Source: Anastrepha obliqua (Eukaryota; Arthropoda; Insecta; Diptera; Tephritidae). From it: 64,000 nucleotides of DNA. Positions 57,901-64,000 of the stretch are shown here, piece after piece (the first letter of the stretch is position 1; each line of letters opens with the position of its first letter). Both the position numbers and the translations under genes were made by a program. The stretch is taken from positions 16,700,001 to 16,764,000 of the forward strand of contig NC_072893.1 in NCBI RefSeq assembly GCF_027943255.1. The letters are read 5' to 3'. The notes beneath the pieces were generated by a model. That model saw nothing but the letters and a program-made list of their open reading frames with translations, did no database searches and had not been told where the DNA came from.

Positions 57901-60530
57901 GGGAAGTAAGTGCAAAAGGACATTCAGGGAAGCAATGGGGCAAGTTTTACATAACCCGGTGATGCCAATGCATGCCGTCCTTTGCACCCTCCCCAGTTTA
58001 GTGATATTATAGCCCTTCCGAAGAGCTTCCCATCAAGCTAGGCATCCATACGTTAAAATTGGTAAAATCACTGCGTCACACATCCACAGCACGACCTGTA
58101 GAAGTAGAAGGCTATACTGGCCTTCTTTACCTGATTTTCAATGTGTAGCTTCCAATGGAGCTTGGAGTCAGGTAGCACTCCAAGATACCTAACTTCCGAT
58201 GAGAGCGGGAGAACGTGTTTGTTTAATTTGGGAAATCGAAAGTTTGGAGGTTTATATAGGGTTATTCAATAGGTGCGCTTCAACTTTTTTCCGATAGGTA
58301 GGGCGAACGACGCAATATTTTTTATTTTTCGCTTGCCATTTGTAAACTTCATTAGTATACATTTCATCATGGAACGCTACACACTTGAGCAACGATTGCA
58401 AATTGTTTTTTATGAAAATAATCGTTCTGTTGCTGCTACTTTAGGAGCATTACGGCCATTTTACGGTCCATTTAACAAGCCGTCCCGTTTTGGGGTTATG
58501 TGAAGTCATTGGTCTACAGTAACAAGCCGGCGACGATTTGTGAGCTCAGAGCCAATATTGAACGCGAAATTGCTGGAGGTTCGGCCGATTTATGCAAAAG
58601 AGTGGTCAATTTTCGACCAACGATTGGACTTCGTAAAACGTGCACGCGGTGGTCATGCAAAAGAAATCGAATTTCATACTTAAATGTATATGTTCAAACT
58701 CGATAATAAAAAAAAACTAGTTAAAAAAGTCAAACCGTTTGTGTTTTATTCAAAAAAGTTCAAAAGTTGAAGCGCTCTTACTGAAAACCCCTGTATTTTC
58801 TGGTAAATAGCACCCGCCCCGTTTTGTCAGAGTTGACTCGGAGGCCGCAAGTGGCAGCCCTGCGACTGCGTACAGCCAGTGACTTTACCCAAAATCTCAG
58901 CCATAACTGAGGGGAACGGTCCCGATACCATCAGGACCAAGTCATCGGCGTATGCTACTACCTTAACCCCACCCTTATTTACCATTATCAGAACTTCGTC
59001 AATAGCAACTAGCCAAAGTAGGGGCGAAAGGACACCAGTTCAGTAAGAGAGTCAAAATGGTATTTTCCTAACAACCTTGCTCTACTCCTAGCAAAGGCTG
59101 GACAATTACAGACCAAGTGCTGCATTATTTCGTGCTCTTCTTCATCTCTACAAGTTCTGCAGTATTCATGCGAAAATATTCCTAGCCTAGAAGAGTGTAT
59201 GCCTAAGAGCCAATGACCGGTAACACAAGCCACGACCTTCGAGATGTTCTATCTTGAGAGGTTGAGCAATTCTCTCGACCTTTTTTATCTATTTGCGACC
59301 AAATTCGACTGGTTGTAACACCAGTATTTTCGTCTCTCTAAGATCTTTTGGCCTCTCTCCTTATTATTCACCAGAATCTAAAGCTTTAGATGATTCGGAA
59401 GAAGGGAGAAAAAAAAACCTTTGCCTTATAGCAGGATACGAAATACTTGCCCCTTCAAAAAGAACTGCGGCATCCTTTCTTAATGATCTCAAGCGGTTAA
59501 AAATACTCACTTGCACAATTCTATGCCCTCACGATGCGTACGTGCTTCCAAGCGCGTTTGTGCCACTTTCAATGGACTCGATTTATCCTGTATGGCTTTT
59601 TGTATAAGGAAAATGTGTTTTTCCAGATCGAAAAGCTCCTGTTGCACTTTGTGTAAATGTAACTGTATCTTATTCTTGGACTCATTCATCTCCTGTGCGC
59701 GTCTATCCAAAGCATTATTCGTATTACTCCAATGATCCCATACAGATTGAGCGATGGCATTCACAATCGTTTCGGCATCACTACGTAGTTGTGAGAGCTT
59801 TGCGCGCTCGGCCTGGGATCTGCGTATAGCGAACAAATGCTGGTAAAAAAATGTTAATTATGCAAGCAAATAATAATTAACCTGCTAACACGTTGACTGC
59901 TCGACTCGGCCCATGAGTCCTGCGTACTAATGCTCGGATCGTATTTTTCAATGCCGCCATAATAAGTAATGCCACGACTGTAGTTATTCAACTGATGACA
60001 AACCGAATCAATACCCAAAGTTGACTCTTTATGCGCAACATCATCTTCCAGTAAGTGTTGAGCGGCGCGGCAGTCATTGGCTTGCCTTGTGATCTGCAAC
60101 GGATTAAGAAATAAATGAATGCCAAGCGAAGTACCCAATCTACAATGTTTTTACCTTTTCATGGAGATCCTTAAGCTTATCGCGCGAATTCCGTACGTTA
60201 TCTATTTCTAGTAGCAGCGCCTTTTCAGCTGTATCGTGTACCTTTTCCACACCCGCACGCGCTTCGCGGTGGTACAAGCACTCTTGTGCGATATGTAGAG
60301 GCGCTTCCAAGTCAAGCATGGCCTTACCGCAACGACGCTTCAATTCGGAAATCGCCGACGATTCAGAAATCAATTTATCCAGCTCAGCGCTTAATTCGTT
60401 GCGCCAGAATGTTACATCCGTTATACGTTCACCCAAACGACGGCCGGCATCACGTTGGCCCTGCGAAGTCTTCTCATCGGTTTCGCGCATTAGACGCACG
60501 GCATCGTTGCGCAAACGCTCCGCCTGATTT
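54941..60530 (-). CDS. Tektin, 3' four exons (5' end outside the window)
   Basis: Exons 60530-60155, 60093-59882, 59819-59511, 55169-54941; all junctions GT..AG and phases match, giving 374 residues plus stop of an expected 400-450. The first exon here starts with the second base of an N codon after the acceptor 'cccacag', so at least one upstream exon exists. Tektins are coiled-coil filament proteins of axonemal doublet microtubules in sperm tails and cilia. Seen: NQAERLRNDAVRLMRETDEK; SQAERAKLSQLRSD, which needs the acceptor 'atacgcag' rather than the nearer 'accag'; the signature nonapeptide as REGIELCKD (consensus RPNVELCRD); and the end NALFIDREKCMGLRRSFPVN. Introns: 61 bp, 62 bp, then 4,341 bp full of TEs. 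Probably testis-expressed; which tektin paralog it is, I cannot say. Confidence 0.9.
55170..55384. other. Start of the large tektin intron, unassigned
   Basis: No repeat recognised. Confidence 0.4.
55385..55740 (-). mobile_element. Probable retroelement 3' region
   Basis: The minus strand ends 'tgttattacaacaacatcg', resembling the (CAA)-tailed 3' ends elsewhere, and holds a 103-codon open frame (55394-55705) without a recognised domain. Confidence 0.35.
55741..56279. other. Unassigned intron DNA
   Basis: Contains a poly(T) and an (AT)n run at 55939-55977; no gene. Confidence 0.4.
56280..56440. repeat. Rearranged SINE (copy 5)
   Basis: First half (56280-56385) is the SINE head in reverse, with the B box as 'gattcgaacc'. 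The second half (56385-56440, 'catcaagacgcgcaccacga', 'gctcggccaaacacccaaaa') is the SINE body in forward orientation. One piece has been inverted. Confidence 0.7.
56922..57195 (+). repeat. tRNA-derived SINE (copy 6), nearly full length
   Basis: Head 'ggcggccgacctagctaaat', B box 'GGTTCGAAT' near 56988, then 'cggcaggcaatggcaaacct' and the tail 'cgcgccaattatttac'. About 50 bp shorter than copy 4 in the middle. Confidence 0.85.
57196..57734. other. Unassigned intron DNA
   Basis: No feature recognised. Confidence 0.4.
57735..58254 (-). mobile_element. LINE fragment, post-RT region
   Basis: Minus strand: PLSSEVRYLGVLPDSKLHWK, LHIENQVKKASIAFY, then broken text toward a 3' end with 'gttaagttaggttttt' near 57740. 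The RT part lies on the other side of the insertion at 58257-58793. Confidence 0.75.
58257..58793 (+). mobile_element. 537-bp internally deleted DD41D mariner with both ends
   Basis: Terminal repeats TAGGGTTATTCAATAGGTGC (left) and, reversed, CAGGGGTTTTCAGTAAGAGC (right), both followed by GCTTCAAC and flanked by TA. The transposase start MERYTLEQRLQIVFYENNRS at 58371 is fused to the C-terminal part VYSNKPATICELRANIEREI and VVNFRPTIGLRKTCTR; the whole catalytic core is deleted. It could be moved only by a related full-length copy. Confidence 0.85.
58794..59030 (-). mobile_element. LINE reverse transcriptase fragment with YADD
   Basis: Minus strand: GVLSPLLWLVAIDEVLIMVN, VKVVAYADDLVLMVSG, ILGKVTGCTQSQGCHLRPPS. 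Continues on the left of the mariner as the 57735-58254 fragment. Confidence 0.85.
59030..59285 (-). mobile_element. LINE C-terminal fragment
   Basis: Minus strand: RELLNLSR.NISKVVACVTGHW, EYCRTCRDEEEHEIMQHLVC, CPAFARSRARLLG. The same family as the LINE that runs off the right edge (ELLNFSKENI near 63980). Confidence 0.8.
59286..59510. other. Tektin intron DNA next to the donor site
   Basis: No repeat recognised; donor 'gtgagt' at 59510-59505 on the minus strand. Confidence 0.4.
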
Positions 60531-60807
60531 CTGTGGGAAAATATGACATTTACTTGTGGCTGAGTAATGGAATATTGTTTGGCTTAGTTTTATGTTCTGG
60601 TGGACCTGGTGGCTTGGTCATTCTTCTATACTACGCACTATGGGTATTTATAATCAAGAAATCGACTACTCTTTCCCTAAGCCCACCTTCAACATACTAA
60701 CATCCCGTCAAGAAGTGAATGGCAAACTCAGAGACCATGGAGAAGAGGGGGGAAATAAACTTTTACACCGATGGATCCAAGCTAGAAAATAAAGTAGGAT
60801 CGGCTTA

Positions 60808-60921
60808 AATCTGTAGGTCCCTCCATTTGTGGAACAACATCAAGACGCACGACACAAATAGGAGGAGGAGCTCGGTCAAACACCCAAAAAGGGTATACGC
60901 ACCAATTATATATAATATGTA
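60808..60921 (+). repeat. SINE 3' fragment (copy 7) inside the LINE
   Basis: 'aaatctgtaggtccctccat' through 'gctcggtcaaacacccaaaa' to 'gcaccaattatatata'. Only the body and tail; the head is missing, as in a 5'-truncated insertion. Confidence 0.75.
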
Positions 60922-61038
60922 TATATATAGGGTATTTCCAAAAGAATTAGGGTTGGAATTATTCGTCCGACTTGCGGACAGTTGTAGCGTCTACCAGGCA
61001 GAAGTTTTAGCCATACAGGACGTAACTGTGTACCTTAA

Positions 61039-63566
61039 CCTTTAACTACTGAGGTGGTGGTAAATTTTACACCTCGTAATTTGTTTTCTCTCTCACTCTC
61101 TGCAGTTGAGCGCTATCAATTTCATTCTCTTGGTATCTTCTCGTTATCCTATGATTATTATTCAGTTGTGTTTCTACAGTCGGGGGTATTGTATAAGCGG
61201 AGATATACCAGTGCTGGTGTCAAAATTACCACTCGTCTGGGGTTACGTATTTTTTTAATAGAAATTATTTTACCACCACATCAGACTAAGCGTAAGTATT
61301 TAATAGAAAATAAAATACCACTTCTCAGGCTTAGCGTTAGTTTTTCGTGGAATCATTTTGACTACTCCTACGATTTATTGCAACTTATTTTATTAGGTTA
61401 TGTCAAATTCAAGCAAATTAAATGACTTAGCGATAGCCAGATTGCTGGAAGACGATGACGAAATCAGTGACGTTGATGATGAAATTGCTGATCCTGATTT
61501 TTGCCTTCAAGATAGTGATATAATGAGCATTGAAGATGAAGAAGGAAGTGAATGTGATGTTTCCGAGGAAGATCTTGCTAAAGAAATTGACAATGCTAAT
61601 GAACATGGAGATGGAGAAGATGCAATTAAGTCAATAGGAGTAACCAAATATTTTTATGGAAAAAATGGGTATAAGTGGTCAGCAAAAAAGCCAGCACGGT
61701 GCAGTAAAACTCCACTACATAACATCGTGCGCTTGCCAAAAGCATTGCAGCAAAACCTTGAAGATGGAATAATTGGGTTTTGGTCAAGATTTTTCGATAG
61801 AAATATAGAGAACCTAATTCTTCAACACACAAATACCAAACTAAAGGCTAAGTTCGATAAGTCTCAAAGAAGTGAAGCGAAATGTTTGGATATTATTGAG
61901 TTGCGAGCATTTTTCGGTGTTTTGATATATTCGTCCGTTTTCAAATCGAATCACGAAGACACTGGCCTTATATTTACAACAGATGGAACAGGCAGACAAA
62001 TTTTCAGGTCCACAATGTCGGAGGAACGATTCCTATGCATCCTTAGCTGCTTACGATTTGAAGACTCCACAGAGAGAAAGTAACGATTATTAACGGATCC
62101 ATTGGCTGCCATTTCAGAACTGTTCAATAAGTTTATAGAAAACTGCCGAAAAAATTATACAATTGGTACCCATAGATGCATCGATGAAATGTTAGTGCCG
62201 TTTCGCGGTAGGTGCAGATTTAAAATGTATATGCCAAAAAAGCCAGCAAAATATGGCATCAAAATAATGGCGTTAACAAATGCTCGCACACAGTACCTTG
62301 CAAATGTTTATATATACCATGGCAAAAATTCTGACGGAAATGGTCTCACAACTGAAGAAAAAAGGCTATCAGTACCAACACAAGCCGTATTAAGGCTAAC
62401 TAAAATTATAGAAGGAAGTAACAGAAATATTACTGCTGATAATTGGTTTTCCTCAATGCAGGTTATAGAAGAATTAAAAAAAGACAGCTTATGTATTTGG
62501 GTACATTAAAGAAAAATAAAAGGAAAATACCTCCCGAATTTCAGCCCAGTAAAAACAGACCAATTGGATCTTGTTTGTACGGTTTTACCAAAGAAGTTAC
62601 CATTTTATCATATGTGCCTCACAAAAACAAAGCTGTTCTTTTGTTATCTTCTATGCATCACAGGGAAGAAAGCGATATCCAAAGTGGAAAGCCGGCAATA
62701 ATAGCAGACTATAATAACACAAAAGGGGGAGTTGGTGAACTTGATAAGAAGTGCTCCATATATTCAACCACTCGACGTACGCGACGCTGGTCACTCGCAA
62801 ATTTTTATAGACTACTGCTGCAAATGCTTACGTTATATATCAATCTTGTGCTGAGTTTGATGATAAATCGAGGGCAGACTTTTTGAAAAGTCTAGGCCGG
62901 CAATTGATTTTACCACATTTGCAAAGGCGACAGCATAATCCTCGACTACCCAGGTTAATTCGAGACAATATAAGTAGCATCTTGGGACCAGACTCCGTAG
63001 CTTCCCCTCTAGGAGAGCCGGCCACAACTGCGAAAAAGTTATGCTACATTTGCCCTAGTAGGTTGAAGCGGAAGACTCCATATGTTTGTTTGTTTTGTAC
63101 TAAGCTATGTGTATGGGATGCAGTAAACGCGTATACGCGAAGTGTGCAAATAAAGAATTTGATGAGTAAAAATCCTCCAAAAAGATTGATCTGCAGTTTT
63201 TTTTTTTGAACATAACTTTTGTTTGTTTTCTTTTTTGTGATTCTAATGTCATAAATTTGGTTGTGAAAAGTGCCTTTATCTAGTTTTGAATTTTTTCTTA
63301 CAATTTTTTTTAAGTTATGTTAGTGCTGTTTTTTTAGTTTTAAGAAAAGTGACTATGAAATAAAGTCCTTGTTTTGTTAAACTAAAAGTTCGTTTTCTTT
63401 AAATTTATTACTCTATTCATTTAAAAATATGTTTTAGTATTCCAATTAAAAACAAATAGTTTAAAAAAAATTTTCGTTCACAAAAATTATTTATAGATTA
63501 TAAAGGGGTAAAATTTACCCCTACCTCAGAAACTACGTCCAAATATTTCACCTCAGTAGTTAAAGG
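61039..63566 (+). mobile_element. piggyBac element with perfect ends and TTAA duplications
   Basis: An 18-bp perfect inverted repeat CCTTTAACTACTGAGGTG at 61039-61056 and 63549-63566, flanked by TTAA at 61035-61038 and 63567-63570. Sub-terminal sequences also mirror each other ('gtggtaaattttacacc' versus 'ggggtaaaatttaccccta'). 2528 bp, carrying one transposase gene. The clean ends and few lesions suggest a fairly recent insertion. Confidence 0.92.
61400..63209 (+). pseudogene. piggyBac transposase, three to four lesions
   Basis: ATG at 61400 (MSNSSKLNDLAIARLLEDDD, acidic N-terminus). Domain start CSKTPLHNIVRLPKALQQNL; core IIELRAFFGVLIYSSVFKSN. In-frame stop at 62081-62083. Then GTHRCIDEMLVPFRGRCRFK (first catalytic D) and NITADNWFSSMQVIEELKK (second D). 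A missing base in an A-run near 62480 shifts the frame to GTLKKNKRKIPPEFQPSKNR. The GGVD motif reads GGVGELDK near 62735, so the third catalytic D looks lost. A second frame break near 62837 leads to SLGRQLILPHL and the C-terminal Cys-rich domain LCYICPSRLKRKTPYVCLFC, stop near 63209. The enzyme would cut and paste at TTAA sites. Confidence 0.88.
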
Positions 63567-64000
63567 TTAACACACACGCCGCAACAAAAACTACGACTAA
63601 CTAACTACGACTTCTCGGGCAGCCAGGTGGCGATCAAAACAATGGAGGCAGTTTTACTAAGATCAAAGGTTGCTTAGCAATGCCTGGCAGATCTAAATGA
63701 CATTAGCACCGTCTTCAAAGGCAGCCTTATATGGGTTGTGAGACATAGAGATATTGGGGGAAATTGGAAGACCGATGAGCTAGCCAGAAAGAGTACTAAT
63801 CTTGCACTGCTTGAAAACAGAGGCAATAGTGGAATTCCTATGGCAACTTGCAAATTAAGGATAAAAAATAATATTCAACAGGAGGCCAATAGGTCATGGA
63901 GAGAAGAAAATACTTGTGTTCCAACCAGTCTAATGTGACCGCAAATAGACAAGAAAAGATCAGGAGAATTGCTCAACTTCTCAAAAGAGAACATTTTGAA

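Larger units (their letters stand above)
60600..64000 (+). mobile_element. RNase H-bearing LINE, interrupted twice, runs off the right edge
   Basis: Segments: 60600-60805 (ending in the RNase H start, '(F)YTDGSKLENKVGSA' across a frame change), 60930-61034 (VFPKELGLELFVRLADSCSV, YQAEVLAIQD), and 63571-64000 (FSGSQVAIKTMEAVLL, LIWVVRHRDIGGNWKTDELA, RKSTNLALLE, later ELLNFSKEN). Between them lie a SINE fragment and a complete piggyBac. An in-frame TGA stands at 63936. It lies upstream of tektin exon 60530, so probably in another tektin intron. Confidence 0.8.

Overview
This window looks like nuclear DNA of a higher (cyclorrhaphan) fly, most likely a tephritid fruit fly. The reasons are split genes with introns of about 55-70 bp, insect core-promoter and poly(A) signals, AT-rich spacers full of (TTG)n and ACATAT-type microsatellites, and many transposons of insect type. 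Among these are several copies of the DD41D mariner group, first described (to my knowledge) from Ceratitis rosa as 'rosa'. Nothing looks bacterial: no operons, no ribosome binding sites, no CRISPR array.

Three host protein genes can be reconstructed, all on the minus strand. (1) A secreted fibrinogen-related protein at 7668-8515, two exons, with a TATA-like box, an initiator, a poly(A) signal and a perfect palindromic pair of GATA sites about 100 bp upstream. (2) The complete glucosidase II alpha subunit (GANAB / GCS2alpha, GH31) at 39279-42468: eight exons, seven introns of 56-71 bp, 916 codons, no lesions seen. (3) The last four exons found of a tektin, 54941-60530. Its 5' exon(s) lie beyond the right edge, and its last intron has grown to 4.3 kb through transposon insertions.

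Almost everything else recognisable is a graveyard of mobile elements in layers. 1-6.7 kb: DD41D mariners, mariner fragments related to the maT group, and LINEs. 8.7-12.9 and 14.6-18 kb: RNase H-bearing and RTE-like LINE pieces. 16.4-19.9 kb: mariner, DD41D and piggyBac fragments. 21.6-25.3 kb: RTE-like copies. 26.7-32.4 kb: a composite block bounded by Tc1-like inverted ends with TA at each side, holding a LINE tail, a mariner, a hAT element split by a TTAA-flanked element, another LINE tail and another mariner. 34.7-38.5 kb: LINE fragments in both orientations. 43.1-54.3 kb: a LINE split by one Helitron, a short non-autonomous Helitron, a long inverted-repeat element, SINEs, and a Helitron with both termini and a helicase ORF. 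55.4-64 kb: TEs inside tektin introns, ending in a LINE interrupted by a SINE fragment and by a piggyBac with perfect 18-bp termini and TTAA duplications.

A dispersed tRNA-derived SINE family (at least seven copies or fragments) and a LINE 3'-end family with hairpins and a (CAA)n tail recur through the window. Several insertions interrupt ORFs whose two halves can both be read, so relative insertion order can be inferred. I found no single convincing new enzymatic system. The best leads are the GATA palindrome at the fibrinogen-related gene, the TTAA-flanked element in the hAT, the Helitron that has a helicase but no recognised Rep nuclease, and the 46-bp-armed inverted-repeat element at 49.8-50.1 kb.
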